Positions 1-9,963 of a DNA stretch of 64,000 nucleotides are shown piece by piece. The notes beneath the pieces were generated by a model, which searched no databases, was not told the origin of the DNA, and saw only the letters and a program-made list of their open reading frames with translations. How positions within the stretch are numbered: the first letter of the stretch is position 1; every line of letters begins with the position of its first letter. The stretch comes from Buchnera aphidicola (Mindarus abietinus) (GTDB lineage: Bacteria; Pseudomonadota; Gammaproteobacteria; Enterobacterales; Enterobacteriaceae). The stretch is taken from NCBI RefSeq assembly GCF_964059085.1, contig NZ_OZ060398.1, positions 476,093-540,092 of the forward strand, written 5' to 3'. A program made the position numbers and the translations under genes.

Positions 1-251
1 CCACGAATTAAAATAACAGAATGTTCTTGTAAGTTATGTCCTTCTCCTCCTATATAAGCCGTTACTTCAAAATTATTAGTTAATCGAACTCTGCATACTT
101 TACGTAATGCAGAATTTGGTTTTTTAGGTGTAGTTGTATAAACTTTTATACATACCCCTCTTTTTTGAGGACTAGATCCCAAAGCTGGCACGTTGCTTTT
201 TATATTTTTTCGTAAACGAGGTTTACGGACCAACTGATTTACTGTGGCCAT
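1..251 (-). CDS. rpsL: 30S ribosomal protein S12 (partial, cut by window edge)
   Basis: S12 is the small-subunit protein that lines the decoding centre. The minus-strand frame starts [12 protein letters not shown] and runs 83 codons to the window edge, including the conserved [13 protein letters not shown] segment that carries the streptomycin-related lysine. The C-terminal third lies outside the window. The ATG is at 249-251, with an AGGAG-like Shine-Dalgarno just upstream in minus-strand sense. It lies downstream of tusDCB in the same direction, the arrangement seen in enterobacteria. Identification is essentially certain. Confidence 0.97.
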   Translation of the reverse strand, partial: MATVNQLVRKPRLRKNIKSNVPALGSSPQKRGVCIKVYTTTPKKPNSALRKVCRVRLTNNFEVTAYIGGEGHNLQEHSVILIR

Positions 252-374
252 TAAGACTCCTTATTAATATTTAATAAATTAAAAATATCCAATATGATTA
301 AATATCTATTAAGCATAAAATTATGAAATGAAATTTTGTGGCTGGATTAAAAAATAAAGTAAAAAAAAAAATTA

Positions 375-662
375 CTACCAATTCATCTGTATTTTATTAA
401 TTTTTGTCAAAGAAATAAAATCTTTATAAGTAATTTTTAAAAAAGAATCAGAAGCTTTATTAATTAAACCTCTAGCTTTTAAATCCGCATCTAAAACATA
501 TAAGTTAGCATTAGATGTTAATAATAACTTCAAAAAAAAATTTTTTTTAAAAGAAACTAAAACACCATCCTGTAAAGCTAAAAAATCATCTGCAGGTTTC
601 AAAAAATGAAGTAATGATGTCATATCTGTTTTAAACGGAGATTGCATCAAAGTATGTAGCAT
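375..662 (-). CDS. tusB: Sulfur relay protein TusB
   Basis: TusB (DsrH family) is one subunit of the TusBCD heterohexamer, which passes persulfide sulfur from TusA to TusE for 2-thiolation of wobble uridine in tRNA Lys, Glu and Gln. The 95-residue product has the family length and the N-terminal pattern MLHTLMQSPF. It is the last tus gene before rpsL, 14 bases after tusC, so it is probably co-transcribed with tusD and tusC. TusA, TusE and MnmA would have to be encoded elsewhere. The assignment rests on family pattern plus order. Confidence 0.9.
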   Translation of the reverse strand: MLHTLMQSPFKTDMTSLLHFLKPADDFLALQDGVLVSFKKNFFLKLLLTSNANLYVLDADLKARGLINKASDSFLKITYKDFISLTKINKIQMNW

Positions 663-676
663 TTTTAAAATTCCTT

Positions 677-1072
677 CTAAAAATTTAGAACAATACTAAA
701 TTTATTTATTTCTTCTCTGATATGATTTTTATTTAGTAAACATACTTTTAATAAAAAATTAAATTCTTTTGTAAGACCCCTTTCAAGTAAAGAATTTGAA
801 CAGACAAAAAAATTTGAAAAATTATAAGTAGGTAAAATACAAAATGCAGAAATATAATTTTTTGAAAAAATTTTTTTAGGTTGTTGATTTTTTAATATTT
901 GAAAAACTCCGTCTCCAATAAAAAATAATCCTATTTTTTGAAAAAATAGCGATGAAGCTAAAACATAGTCTAAACCTTCTCTACTACAATGATCACCATG
1001 AGGAGCATTAGAAAAAACAAATGCTATAGAAGATAATATATCTATTTTTTTAAAACTGAATGATTCGGTCAC
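677..1072 (-). CDS. tusC: Sulfur relay protein TusC
   Basis: TusC (DsrF family) is a structural subunit of the TusBCD sulfur-transfer complex. The core IAFVFSNAPHGDHCSREGLD and the FFIGDGVFQIL segment match the family. The frame opens with GTG at 1070-1072, and no ATG occurs before the conserved IAFVF core, so the protein carries about 15 extra N-terminal residues compared with E. coli. An AGGAA element lies about 11 bases upstream of the GTG. The gene overlaps the end of tusD by 23 bases, which suggests translational coupling. The start codon is less certain than the identity. Confidence 0.9.
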   Translation of the reverse strand: MTESFSFKKIDILSSIAFVFSNAPHGDHCSREGLDYVLASSLFFQKIGLFFIGDGVFQILKNQQPKKIFSKNYISAFCILPTYNFSNFFVCSNSLLERGLTKEFNFLLKVCLLNKNHIREEINKFSIVLNF

Positions 1073-1421
1073 AATTTTTCATTTCCTGAACAATTTCTAT
1101 TAATCCAATAAATTGAAAATGAATTGATATTTGATTCATATTTTTTTTCTTATTAGAAATAACTCCTCTTCTTAAAGCAGCACTAGTGCAAATTTTTAGT
1201 TTAACTCTAAATTTTTTATGTAAATCAATCCACGCCTGTAATAAATTAAACTCATTATAATCAGGAGAATAATTAATATTAGCGTTAGTAACTCCATTAC
1301 AATAAAAAAAAATACTACTAATATTATTTCCTGAAGAAAATAAATTTCTAGCAAATAATAAACCTGTTATAGCATTTTGATTTCCATAAATTGGACCTGT
1401 AATAACTAACATATATTTCAT
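1050..1421 (-). CDS. tusD: Sulfurtransferase TusD
   Basis: TusD (DsrE family) is the catalytic subunit of TusBCD and takes up persulfide sulfur on a conserved cysteine. That residue is present as Cys78 in the segment KICTSAALRRG. The length of 123 residues is normal. It is the first gene of a tusD-tusC-tusB-rpsL series. Upstream lies a 612-base spacer without a gene, where E. coli has yheO and fkpA. The intact catalytic cysteine indicates a working tRNA thiolation relay. Confidence 0.93.
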   Translation of the reverse strand: MKYMLVITGPIYGNQNAITGLLFARNLFSSGNNISSIFFYCNGVTNANINYSPDYNEFNLLQAWIDLHKKFRVKLKICTSAALRRGVISNKKKNMNQISIHFQFIGLIEIVQEMKNCDRIIQF

Positions 1422-2033
1422 ATATACTTACTTAGATATTAAATTAATAAAAATACTATTTCTTTTTAATTTTTATTTATCTTTAAAAAAAAGATTAAAA
1501 AAAATAATTAATAAAAAAATAAAACTTATAAAAAAATATATTTATTAATTCTTTAATAAATTTATATCAATATAATTATAAACAAAAAATATTTTTTATC
1601 CAATAAAATATATTTATATATAATTTAATTAAAAAAATTAAAAACATTTTTTTATAAGTTTTATTTTTTTAATTTTCAATTGATTTAATCATATGACTCA
1701 ATTAACCTAAACTTTTATATATCTTAAAAATATTTTTATTTTTAAATTTTTTAAAATAGATTTTTATAGTTAATAATTATTATTTTCCAAAGAAATAGTC
1801 AAATTTTAAAAAAAATAAAGTTAATTTAATTTTTAATTAATATTGATTTATTTAGTAAAATTAACGATATTAAAAAAAAATATTAATTAATGATTAATTT
1901 TTATTAATGTATATTAAATATATAAATAGTACATTTCGTTAATGAAAAAATATTTAATTTAAAATTACTTGTGAATTTTTTTTAACTTATATAAAAAATT
2001 TAAAAAAAATAAAAAACAGGAAAAAATTTATAC
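1422..2033. other. Gene-free AT-rich spacer
   Basis: These 612 bases between the divergent starts of tusD and tsgA hold no open frame that resembles a protein. In enterobacteria yheO and fkpA lie beside tusD, so this is the expected place for their decayed remains, but I cannot recognise any residual fkpA motif. It must contain the promoters of both neighbouring genes. I see no clear sigma-70 pair that stands out from the AT-rich background. Confidence 0.6.
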
Positions 2034-3206
2034 ATGAAAAATAAAATAGTACTTACAATAATTAGTTTTTTTTCATATTCTATAACTGGTGCTTTAATTG
2101 TAACAACTGGAATGATATTAGGAAGAATAGCAAAATATTTTAATCTCCCTATTACTGACATGAGTAGTATATTTACATTTCTAAATGCTGGCATTTTAAT
2201 TTCAATTTTTTTAAATGCATGGATAATTGAATTTATTTCAATTAAGAAACAACTTATTCTAGGATTTTTATTAATGTTATTAGCAATTCTTGGATTAATT
2301 AACAGTTCAAGTTTAATAATTTTTAGTACTAGTATTTTTATATTTGGATTAGTTAGTGGTATTACAATGTCAATAGGTACTTTTCTAATAACTATGTTAT
2401 ACAAAGGTAATGAAAGAGGAAAGTTTTTATTATTAACTGATTCTTTTTTTAGTATGTCAGGCATGATTTTTCCTTATATTATAACAAAAATTTTTGATCT
2501 TAATTTGCTATGGTATTGGATATACATAATAATCTTTATTATCTATATAATAATTTTTTTATTAGCAGTAAATGCAAAATTTCCAATTTTTACTAAAAAA
2601 GATAGTCAAAAAAAATTAAAAATAAAAAAAAGTTCTTTTATCAATACATTTATATTATCAATTACAGCACTATTATATATTTTAGGTCAATTGAGTTTTA
2701 TTTCCTGGATTCCAGAATATGCTATTAATTCATTAAAATTTAATATAAAAGAAGCGGGAAAATTAGTAAGTTTTTTTTGGATGTCTTACATGGTAGGAAT
2801 GTGGATATTTAGTTTTATACTAAAATTTTTTGATCTACAAAAAATTTTAGTCGTCTTAACAGGATTTTCAAGTTTTATTATGTTTTTATTTATTATTACA
2901 AGTAGTATGAAATTACTATCATTAATAATTATAGCCTTAGGATTCTTTTCCAGTGCTATTTATACCATATTAATTACATTATCATCTCTACAAACAAAAG
3001 TACCTTCTCCTAAACAAATAAGTTTTGTTCTAACCTCAGGAACTATTGGAACATTATTAACTTTTATAATCACAAAACCAATTATCTTAAAAAAAGGACT
3101 AATTTCTGCTTTGATTGCTTCAAATTTTTTATATATAACAGTATTTTTTCTTTCTATAATTTTAGGTTTTTTTACTAACCACCGAAAAAACATAGTAAAT
3201 AAATAA
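2034..3206 (+). CDS. tsgA: MFS transporter TsgA
   Basis: This 390-residue polytopic membrane protein has the length (E. coli TsgA about 393) and N-terminal pattern of TsgA, a major facilitator superfamily member of unknown substrate. Hydrophobic segments span nearly the whole chain, consistent with about 12 membrane helices, with a lysine-rich cytoplasmic loop near residues 185-200. A CAGGA Shine-Dalgarno precedes the ATG. It converges on trpS. It is one of only two transporters in the window, so it may matter for exchange with the host, but the substrate cannot be read from the sequence. Confidence 0.9.
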   Translation: MKNKIVLTIISFFSYSITGALIVTTGMILGRIAKYFNLPITDMSSIFTFLNAGILISIFLNAWIIEFISIKKQLILGFLLMLLAILGLINSSSLIIFSTSIFIFGLVSGITMSIGTFLITMLYKGNERGKFLLLTDSFFSMSGMIFPYIITKIFDLNLLWYWIYIIIFIIYIIIFLLAVNAKFPIFTKKDSQKKLKIKKSSFINTFILSITALLYILGQLSFISWIPEYAINSLKFNIKEAGKLVSFFWMSYMVGMWIFSFILKFFDLQKILVVLTGFSSFIMFLFIITSSMKLLSLIIIALGFFSSAIYTILITLSSLQTKVPSPKQISFVLTSGTIGTLLTFIITKPIILKKGLISALIASNFLYITVFFLSIILGFFTNHRKNIVNK

Positions 3207-3236
3207 TAAAGAAATTAAAATAGTTATTTATTTATA

Positions 3237-4244
3237 TTAAATCTTTAACACTTTAAATAAGTTATAAACTTTTTTCATTGTTTTTTTTGCAAAAAAATTT
3301 GCTTTTTTAGCGCCATCTATAACAACTTTTTTTAAAAATAATTCATTTTTCCTAAAAAAATAAAAATTATTTTTAATTTTTTTAATGACTATACTAATTT
3401 CATTAATTAATATTTCTTTTAAATAACTATATTTTTTTCCAGAAAATTCTTTTTCTAAAGATAATATCGAAACTTCTCTAATACTAGATAAAATATTTAA
3501 AAAGTTAGATATTCCCGGTTTTTCTTTCAAATCATAACGTATTTTAGAGCTTATATCTGAATCAGTTGTAGCTTTTTTTATTTTTTTTATAATAGACGCT
3601 GTTTTATCTAATAAAAAAATTGTTCCATTATTATTTTCGTCAGATTTAGACATTTTTTTAGTAGGATTAAACAATGACATTATTTTTTTACTGTATTTTG
3701 GAATTATTATCTCGGGAATTAAAAAAGTATTTTTTTGTAAATTATTAATTTTCTTTGCTAATTTTCTTGTCAATTCTAAATGTTGTTTTTGATCTTCCCC
3801 GACTATAACTTTACTAGATTGATATAATAATATATCTGCAGCCATTAAAATTGGATAGTTTAACAAACCAGCAGTAGAAAAAGAAGAGCTATTTCTTATT
3901 TTTGTTTTAAATTGTGTCATGCGAGTTAATTCACTATAACTTAAACGACAATTTAAAAACCAATATAGTGCTGTATGTTGTAAGACATGAGATTGTACAA
4001 AAATAATGCTTTTTTTAGGATCTATTCCACAAGCTAAATATAATGCTATAGCATCTAATGTATTTTTATTTAAATCACTATTAATATTTAATGTAGTAAT
4101 AGCATGTAAATCTGCTATGCAAAAAAAACATTGATACTTTTTTTGCATTTTAGACCAATGTTTAAGAGAACCTAAATAATTTCCTAAAGTAAACGAACCA
4201 GAAGGCTGCATTGCACTAAATACAATAGATTTAAAATCACCCAT
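3237..4244 (-). CDS. trpS: Tryptophanyl-tRNA synthetase
   Basis: This class I aminoacyl-tRNA synthetase charges tRNA-Trp. The 335-residue protein has the HIGH-equivalent motif TLGNYLG at residues 19-25 and KMSKS at residues 197-201, with the family segment MAADILLYQ near residue 134. A GGAA Shine-Dalgarno lies upstream of the ATG. In enterobacteria trpS sits next to gph and rpe; here gph is missing and rpe follows directly upstream. Identification is secure. Confidence 0.97.
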   Translation of the reverse strand: MGDFKSIVFSAMQPSGSFTLGNYLGSLKHWSKMQKKYQCFFCIADLHAITTLNINSDLNKNTLDAIALYLACGIDPKKSIIFVQSHVLQHTALYWFLNCRLSYSELTRMTQFKTKIRNSSSFSTAGLLNYPILMAADILLYQSSKVIVGEDQKQHLELTRKLAKKINNLQKNTFLIPEIIIPKYSKKIMSLFNPTKKMSKSDENNNGTIFLLDKTASIIKKIKKATTDSDISSKIRYDLKEKPGISNFLNILSSIREVSILSLEKEFSGKKYSYLKEILINEISIVIKKIKNNFYFFRKNELFLKKVVIDGAKKANFFAKKTMKKVYNLFKVLKI

Positions 4245-4350
4245 TTATTTTCCAAAAAGTTAAATTAAATTAAACAAAAAAAATTTTTAAAATAAACTCT
4301 AATTATTAAAAAATTTTAAAAGTAAATATTTTTTTAAAAAAATTAAATGA

Positions 4351-5037
4351 TTAATGAATCAAATTAAAATGTACTTTTTCTAATTCTTTTCTTAAGTTGT
4401 TAATAACTATTTTATAATTTGAAGAATGAAATAAAGTTGAACCAATAACAAATACATTAGCTCCTGCTAAAGCTATATCTGAAATATTTTTTGTATTAAT
4501 TCCACCATCTACTTGCAATAAAATATTATTTGAACTTTCGTTAATTTTATTTCTAACCGCTCTAATTTTATTTATACTTTCTGGTATAAAATCTTGTCCT
4601 CCAAATCCAGGATTAACGGACATGATAGTAATCATATCCAATTGATCAATTATATAATCAAGACAATTAATAGGAGTTCCAGGATTTAAACCTACTCCTG
4701 CTTTACACCCGTTATCTTTAATCATTCGCAAAACCCTGTCTATATGATTTGTTGTTTCAGGATGAACAGTAATAAAATCAGCTCCAGATTTTGCAAATTT
4801 CGGAATTAAAGAATCAACGGGATTTACCATTAAATGAACATCAATTGTTGCTGATATTTTATAATTTCGTAATGATTTTAAAACCATTGGTCCAATGGTT
4901 AAATTATCTACGTAATGATTATCCATAACATCAAAATGTATCATATCTCCTCCAGCATCGATTGATTTCTGAACGTCTTCCCCTAATTTTGAAAAATTAG
5001 CAGATAAAATAGAAGGTGCTAAAAGAAAACTTTTCAT
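4351..5037 (-). CDS. rpe: Ribulose-phosphate 3-epimerase
   Basis: Rpe interconverts D-ribulose 5-phosphate and D-xylulose 5-phosphate in the pentose phosphate pathway. The 228-residue TIM barrel shows APSILSANF at the start, the metal-binding residues His34, Asp36, His68 and Asp177, and the phosphate-binding segment VNPGFGGQ at residues 141-148. It is transcribed in the same direction as trpS and aroB, keeping the enterobacterial aroK-aroB-dam-rpe-trpS order with dam deleted. Confidence 0.97.
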   Translation of the reverse strand: MKSFLLAPSILSANFSKLGEDVQKSIDAGGDMIHFDVMDNHYVDNLTIGPMVLKSLRNYKISATIDVHLMVNPVDSLIPKFAKSGADFITVHPETTNHIDRVLRMIKDNGCKAGVGLNPGTPINCLDYIIDQLDMITIMSVNPGFGGQDFIPESINKIRAVRNKINESSNNILLQVDGGINTKNISDIALAGANVFVIGSTLFHSSNYKIVINNLRKELEKVHFNLIH

Positions 5038-5411
5038 TTTTAATTCCTATATTTAATTGCTTAAACATTATTGACTTTAATATTTATTTTTTTTATAACA
5101 TATTTATTAATTTTAAAAAAAAATTTTTTATATAAAAATTTATTTTATTTATTGAAAGTGTTTAATAACTTTAACTTATTTTAACAAAAATTATTTATTT
5201 CTATTAAAAAATTTAATTTAGATAATTCTTTAAATAAATTTAAAAGATTATTTAAAAATATTCAATCCAAAAATTTTTTATCTAAAAAAAAATGATAAAA
5301 ATTTTAATATTAGTTAATTTTTTAAATTATTAATAATATCAAAAATATATTTTTTTAAAAAAAACCAACTATTATTTTATAATAATTTTTATTAATATTA
5401 TTTAATAATAG
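5038..5411. other. Gene-free spacer where dam would lie
   Basis: This 374-base AT-rich stretch separates rpe from aroB. E. coli has damX, dam and other genes between them. I find no open frame and no recognisable methyltransferase motif such as DPPY in any frame, so these genes appear fully eroded. Confidence 0.6.
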
Positions 5412-6494
5412 TTACTGACTATTTCTAATAGCTGATAAAAGGATATTTTTATCTATATTAGTGAAAATTTTAACTTGTCCTATTTTTACTGGTAAAATAA
5501 AACGTATTAATCCTGAAAGTACTTTTTTATCTTTCATAATATATGGAAGATAAGCATGAGCAGTCATATTTTTTGGAGCTTTTGTTGGTAAACCAGCTTT
5601 TTTTAATAAATTAATAATTCGATTAACTTCAATTTTATTTATTTTATCTAATAGTTGAGCAACTCTTGCTGCGATAACAATACCAACAGAAACAGCTTCT
5701 CCATGTAACCAACTTCCATAACCTAAATGAGCTTCAATAGCATGTCCAAACGTATGTCCTAAATTTAAAAGAGCACGAACATTATTCTCTCTTTCATCAA
5801 TAGAAATAACGTATGATTTTAATTGACAACATTTTGAAATACAATAAGAAATTTCAGTTTCGCTTAAAGCTAAAACTAAATGAATGTTTTTTTCTAACCA
5901 AATAAAAAATTTTTCATCAAAAGCAATTGCATATTTAATAACTTCAGCTATTCCAGAAACCATTTCACTATTTGGTAACGTTGATAAACAGTCAATATCA
6001 ATAATAACAGAAGAGGGTTGCCAAAAAGCTCCTACCATATTTTTTCCTAAAATATGATTTACTCCTGTTTTTCCTCCAACAGAAGAATCCACTTGAGATA
6101 ATAAAGTGGTAGGAATTTGAATAAACTTAACCCCTCTTTGATAAATAGCTGCTGCAAACCCAGTAAGATCTCCTATAACTCCGCCTCCTAAAGCAATTAA
6201 TGTTGTATCTCTATTATGAGATCTTTCTAGTAATGCTGAAATAATTAATTCCATTTCATTTAATGTTTTATATTGCTCTCCATCAGATAAGATTACTTGA
6301 TCTAATTTGATTCCTGCTTGTCTTAATTGATAAAATACTTTATCTTTCCAAATATTAGCTAATGTTTTATTAGTAACTAACATAGCGTGATCACCTGGAT
6401 TTAAAGGCCAAAAAATATTATCTAATTCTAATACTTTAGAACCAATAGTAATTGGATAACTTCTATTTCCAAGATTAACTTGTAATTTCTCCAT
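5412..6494 (-). CDS. aroB: 3-dehydroquinate synthase
   Basis: AroB converts DAHP to 3-dehydroquinate, step two of the shikimate pathway, using NAD and a divalent metal. The 360-residue protein has the NAD-binding GGGVIGDLTGFAAA segment near residue 104, the substrate segment GGKTGVNH, and the metal-binding LGHTFGHAIEA region near residue 246. Length matches E. coli (362). It lies 50 bases downstream of aroK in the same direction, so the two form an aroKB unit supplying chorismate for aromatic amino acids. Confidence 0.98.
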   Translation of the reverse strand: MEKLQVNLGNRSYPITIGSKVLELDNIFWPLNPGDHAMLVTNKTLANIWKDKVFYQLRQAGIKLDQVILSDGEQYKTLNEMELIISALLERSHNRDTTLIALGGGVIGDLTGFAAAIYQRGVKFIQIPTTLLSQVDSSVGGKTGVNHILGKNMVGAFWQPSSVIIDIDCLSTLPNSEMVSGIAEVIKYAIAFDEKFFIWLEKNIHLVLALSETEISYCISKCCQLKSYVISIDERENNVRALLNLGHTFGHAIEAHLGYGSWLHGEAVSVGIVIAARVAQLLDKINKIEVNRIINLLKKAGLPTKAPKNMTAHAYLPYIMKDKKVLSGLIRFILPVKIGQVKIFTNIDKNILLSAIRNSQ

Positions 6495-6544
6495 TATTTG
6501 ATAAACCTCATTATAAACTTTACTGAGTTTATTTAAATTTAATT

Positions 6545-7069
6545 TTATTTTTTGTTTAGTAAATCTATAATTTGATGCGAAACAACTTTTGCACTTTGTT
6601 CATCAGTACAAACAGTAATATCTGCAATTTCTTCATATAAAGGATTTCTACAATTAGCTAGTTCTTCTAAAATAACTTTATTAGAAATTGTATTATTTTT
6701 TAACAACGGTCTTTTTTTATCTCTATTAGTCCGCATTAACTGTTTTTCAATTGTAGTTTTTAAATATATTACTATACCTCTTGATGATAATTGATTTCTT
6801 GTTTCTTTTGTAATTATAGATCCGCCTCCCGTAGCTAATACTATTCCTTGTCTCATAGTTAACTCATTAATTATTTTTTTTTCCCTATTTCGAAAACCTG
6901 TTTCCCCTTCTACATCAAAAACCCAATTAATATCTGCTCCTGTTCTTTTTTCAATTTCTTGATCAGAATCATAAAAATCCATATTAAGTTGTTGAGCTAG
7001 TTGTCTACCAATAGTGCTTTTTCCTGCCCCCATTGGTCCAATTAAGAAAATATTTCGTTTTTCTGCCAT
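6545..7069 (-). CDS. aroK: Shikimate kinase I
   Basis: AroK phosphorylates shikimate with ATP in the shikimate pathway. The 174-residue protein has the P-loop GPMGAGKST at residues 11-19, the shikimate-binding DSDQEIE segment, and ATGGGS near residue 80. Its length equals AroK of E. coli (173). It is the first gene of the aroK-aroB pair, with a long gene-free region upstream that contains tRNA-Ser on the opposite strand. Confidence 0.97.
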   Translation of the reverse strand: MAEKRNIFLIGPMGAGKSTIGRQLAQQLNMDFYDSDQEIEKRTGADINWVFDVEGETGFRNREKKIINELTMRQGIVLATGGGSIITKETRNQLSSRGIVIYLKTTIEKQLMRTNRDKKRPLLKNNTISNKVILEELANCRNPLYEEIADITVCTDEQSAKVVSHQIIDLLNKK

Positions 7070-7460
7070 TTTTTTATTTTACTAAAATATTTGTTAATAT
7101 AACCCAGCATAAATACTTTAATTGCTGGAAGCAATATAAATAAAATTTATATTTATTAAATAAATAACTTAAAATTAATAAAAAAAATTTTATTAATATA
7201 AAAAACATAATTTTTTTTATTTATAAAAAATTTGTCTAAATATTGATTAACTTCTATTATTGTTTATAATATATCGTAAGCACTAAAAAAAATATTTTGA
7301 TTACTTTAAACGTCTTATATAAAATATACAAGAACGATTTATAAAAAAATTAAAAAAAATTATAAACAAAATAAAACTAAAACATTTTTTATATTGTAGA
7401 GAAATATTTTTACTCAAAAAATTCTTTTTTAGTGTAAAAAATATTATTTTTTTAAAAGAT
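7070..7460. other. Spacer between aroK and tRNA-Ser
   Basis: This 391-base AT-rich region lies between the divergent aroK and tRNA-Ser genes. No protein gene is visible. It holds a plausible plus-strand promoter at 7243-7270, listed separately. Where the E. coli hofM-Q genes would lie, nothing recognisable remains. Confidence 0.55.
7243..7270 (+). promoter_or_regulatory. Possible sigma-70 promoter for tRNA-Ser
   Basis: TTGATT at 7243-7248, a 16-base spacer and a perfect TATAAT at 7265-7270 form a good sigma-70 pair. The distance of about 190 bases to tRNA-Ser is longer than for the other tRNA promoters in the window, and chance matches are common in such AT-rich sequence, so confidence is low. 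Confidence 0.35.
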
Positions 7461-7545
7461 GGTGAAGTGTCCGAGAGGCTTAAGGAGCACGCCTGGAAAG
7501 TGTGTATACGAAAACGTATCAAGGGTTCGAATCCCTTCTTCACCA
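7461..7545 (+). tRNA. tRNA-Ser (GGA)
   Basis: The sequence folds as a class II tRNA. The acceptor stem pairs GGTGAAG with CTTCACC, the anticodon loop is CTGGAAA with anticodon GGA, the variable arm TATACG-AAAA-CGTAT is long, and the T-loop is GTTCGAATC. It closely resembles E. coli tRNA-Ser GGA. The CCA end is not encoded. The discriminator base reads A, where E. coli serine tRNAs have G. It is the only plus-strand gene between aroK and deoD. Confidence 0.95.
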
Positions 7546-7602
7546 AAGTTAATTTAGATTTATTTTAATTTTTTTATTTATAGAATAGTAATAATAAAAA
7601 AA

Positions 7603-8328
7603 TTAATCAAAAATTCCTTTTACAAACATTGATTCTAAAGCTACATAAATCATTTTATTAAAATTTACTTCTCTTTCTTGAACAGTTAAATTTTCCCCTG
7701 TAAGAATATTATCTGAAACCGTACAAATAGATACTGACTTAACGTTTAGTTCCGCTGCTACACTATATAAACCTGCTGTTTCCATATCAATTCCAGAAAT
7801 ATTATATTTTTTTAATAAAGAAATATACTTTTCTTTATGAGGAAAATAAAATGAATCGGTACTAAAAAAATTTCCAACCTTAATAAGTGTTTTATTTTTT
7901 TTAGCAGAAATTATTAATTTATAAACCATATTAAAATCGGGTATAGCAGAAAAATCATGATCTAAAAATCTAATTCTATTAATTTTTGAATCTGTACAAG
8001 CACCAGTAGAGATAATCAAATCATTTAGCTCTATATCTTCCCTTACTGTTCCACAACTTCCTAAACGAATTATTTTTTTTACTTTATAAAAATTAATTAA
8101 TTCACTTACATATAAACAACAAGAAGGCATTCCTATACCATGAGACATAAGAGATATAATTTTCCCTTTGTATGTACCTGTAAAACCAACCATTGAACGA
8201 ACAGTATTAATTTGACGAACATTTTCTAAATAATTTTTAGCAATATATTGTACTCTTATTGGATCTCCAGAAATAAGTACAAAATCAGAAAAATCACTTT
8301 TTTTAGAATTAATATGAGGAGTAACCAT
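7603..8328 (-). CDS. deoD: Purine-nucleoside phosphorylase
   Basis: DeoD cleaves purine (deoxy)ribonucleosides with phosphate to the base and pentose 1-phosphate. The 241-residue protein begins MVTPHINSKKSDFSDFVL and contains LISGDPIRV near residue 18, the IRLGSCGTV segment near residue 88, the sugar-binding GIDMETAGLYS segment and the active-site SDNILTGE segment. It lies 38 bases downstream of deoB in the same direction, as in the enterobacterial deo operon; deoA and deoC are absent here. It likely serves nucleoside salvage. Confidence 0.97.
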   Translation of the reverse strand: MVTPHINSKKSDFSDFVLISGDPIRVQYIAKNYLENVRQINTVRSMVGFTGTYKGKIISLMSHGIGMPSCCLYVSELINFYKVKKIIRLGSCGTVREDIELNDLIISTGACTDSKINRIRFLDHDFSAIPDFNMVYKLIISAKKNKTLIKVGNFFSTDSFYFPHKEKYISLLKKYNISGIDMETAGLYSVAAELNVKSVSICTVSDNILTGENLTVQEREVNFNKMIYVALESMFVKGIFD

Positions 8329-8366
8329 AAATAGTCTCTATAAGGTATTAGTATTTTTATACTTTT

Positions 8367-9605
8367 TTAAATTAATTTTTTTAATAACATACTCTTTCCG
8401 TAAACCATTTTAGAAAGTGAAAAAAAGTCAGCTATTGTTTGAGAAATATCAGAGAATGTTTTTCTGTGTCCTAAAAAATTAGACTTTTGATTTTTTCTGT
8501 ATAAAAGAACAGGAACATTTTCTCTTGTATGATCACTTCCTTTCCAAGTAGGATCACAACCATGATCTGCTGTAATAATAAGAAGATCTTTATCGGTAAT
8601 TTTTTGTAATATTCTTGGTAAATTTTGATCGAATAATTCTAATCCTTTTGCATATCCTACAACATCCCTTCTATGTCCCCAAAGAGAATCAAAATCTATA
8701 AAATTAACAAAAACTATTGTATTATTTTTTGCATATTTTATTTCTTTAATAGTTGCATCGAATAAATCAATCAATCCATTTGCTTTTATTGAAGAAGTAA
8801 TTCCTACATTTGAAAAAATATCACTTATTTTTCCAATTGAAACAACTTTACCAAACTTTTCTTTTATTAATTTAACCATTACAGTATCATCAATTGGTTT
8901 AATAGAAAAATCTTTTCTATTATTCGTTCTAAAAAAACATCCTTTTTTTTCTCCAATAAATGGTCTAGCTATAACTCGTGCAACATTATATTTTTTTTTA
9001 TTTAAAATTTTTCGTATTATCAAACATAACTTATGTAATTTTTCTAATCCAAAAAATTTTTCGTGACATGCTACTTGTAATACAGAATCTGCAGAGGTAT
9101 ATAAGATTGGTTTTTTTGTTCTAATGTGTTCTTCTCCATATATTTCTAAAATATCTGTTCCAGAAGCATGACAATTTCCAATTACTCCGGAAATATTTGA
9201 ATCTGTAATAATTTTTTTTATTAAATTTACCGGAATACTATTAATTTTCTTTTTAAAATAATCCCAATTAAACAAAACAGGAACACCTGCTATTTCCCAA
9301 TGCCCAGAAATAGTATCTTTTCCTGAAGAAATCTGACTAGCATAAGCATAGCTACCTATAGTATTTATTACTTTTTTTATTCCCAAAGGGAATCTTCCGG
9401 TGGATTTATAAGCTGCTTCACCTATCCCCAAACTGATCAAATTAGGTATTTTTAAACTTCCAAATCTATTTTTATTAGCTTTATTTAAAAAGCATTGCTC
9501 GGCAATATGCCCTAAAGTATCAGCTCCATTATCTCCAAAATTTTTTGCATCTAAACTTGATCCTATTCCTAAAGAATCTAATACTAAAATAAATACTCGT
9601 TTCAT
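8367..9605 (-). CDS. deoB: Phosphopentomutase
   Basis: DeoB interconverts (deoxy)ribose 1-phosphate and 5-phosphate and so links nucleoside salvage to the pentose phosphate pathway. The 412-residue alkaline-phosphatase-fold enzyme begins [14 protein letters not shown] with the metal-binding Asp10, and has [11 protein letters not shown] near residue 94 and the metal-binding [19 protein letters not shown] region near residue 344. Length is close to E. coli (407). It is followed by deoD. Confidence 0.97.
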   Translation of the reverse strand: MKRVFILVLDSLGIGSSLDAKNFGDNGADTLGHIAEQCFLNKANKNRFGSLKIPNLISLGIGEAAYKSTGRFPLGIKKVINTIGSYAYASQISSGKDTISGHWEIAGVPVLFNWDYFKKKINSIPVNLIKKIITDSNISGVIGNCHASGTDILEIYGEEHIRTKKPILYTSADSVLQVACHEKFFGLEKLHKLCLIIRKILNKKKYNVARVIARPFIGEKKGCFFRTNNRKDFSIKPIDDTVMVKLIKEKFGKVVSIGKISDIFSNVGITSSIKANGLIDLFDATIKEIKYAKNNTIVFVNFIDFDSLWGHRRDVVGYAKGLELFDQNLPRILQKITDKDLLIITADHGCDPTWKGSDHTRENVPVLLYRKNQKSNFLGHRKTFSDISQTIADFFSLSKMVYGKSMLLKKLI

Positions 9606-9963
9606 ACTTTCTTTCCATTTTTTTTTAAATGTTTTTTTTCGGTATTTTTAATACTCATTTTCTTTGTTACTATATACATTATTTAGTATATTTTACTAAC
9701 TTAAATCAATAAAAAAATCTTTATATATTTTATGAATATAACATATATAAAATTTTTATAGATATAAAAAATATATCAAAATAATTAAATTTAACAAAAT
9801 AATTAATTAACTTGATTATATATACGTTATATCAATAATAAATTTGATTACTTATAAAGTAAGTATTATTCAAATAAAAAAATTTATACTAAAAAAAAAT
9901 TTATAAAATTAGTTTATTTCCTATTTAAAAATAACCTTTAATTATTCTAACAAGAGTTAAAAA
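9606..9963. other. Gene-free spacer between deoB and ansA
   Basis: These 358 bases separate the divergent deoB and ansA genes and must contain both promoters. No open frame, tRNA or strong hairpin is visible, and no confident promoter pair stands out from the AT background. Confidence 0.55.

Noticed and set aside
2000..2464. Open frame antisense to the start of tsgA
   Set aside because: It lies fully opposite the well-conserved tsgA gene and has no family similarity.
7301..7546. Open frame antisense to tRNA-Ser
   Set aside because: It covers the tRNA gene in reverse and the rest is AT-rich spacer; a chance frame.
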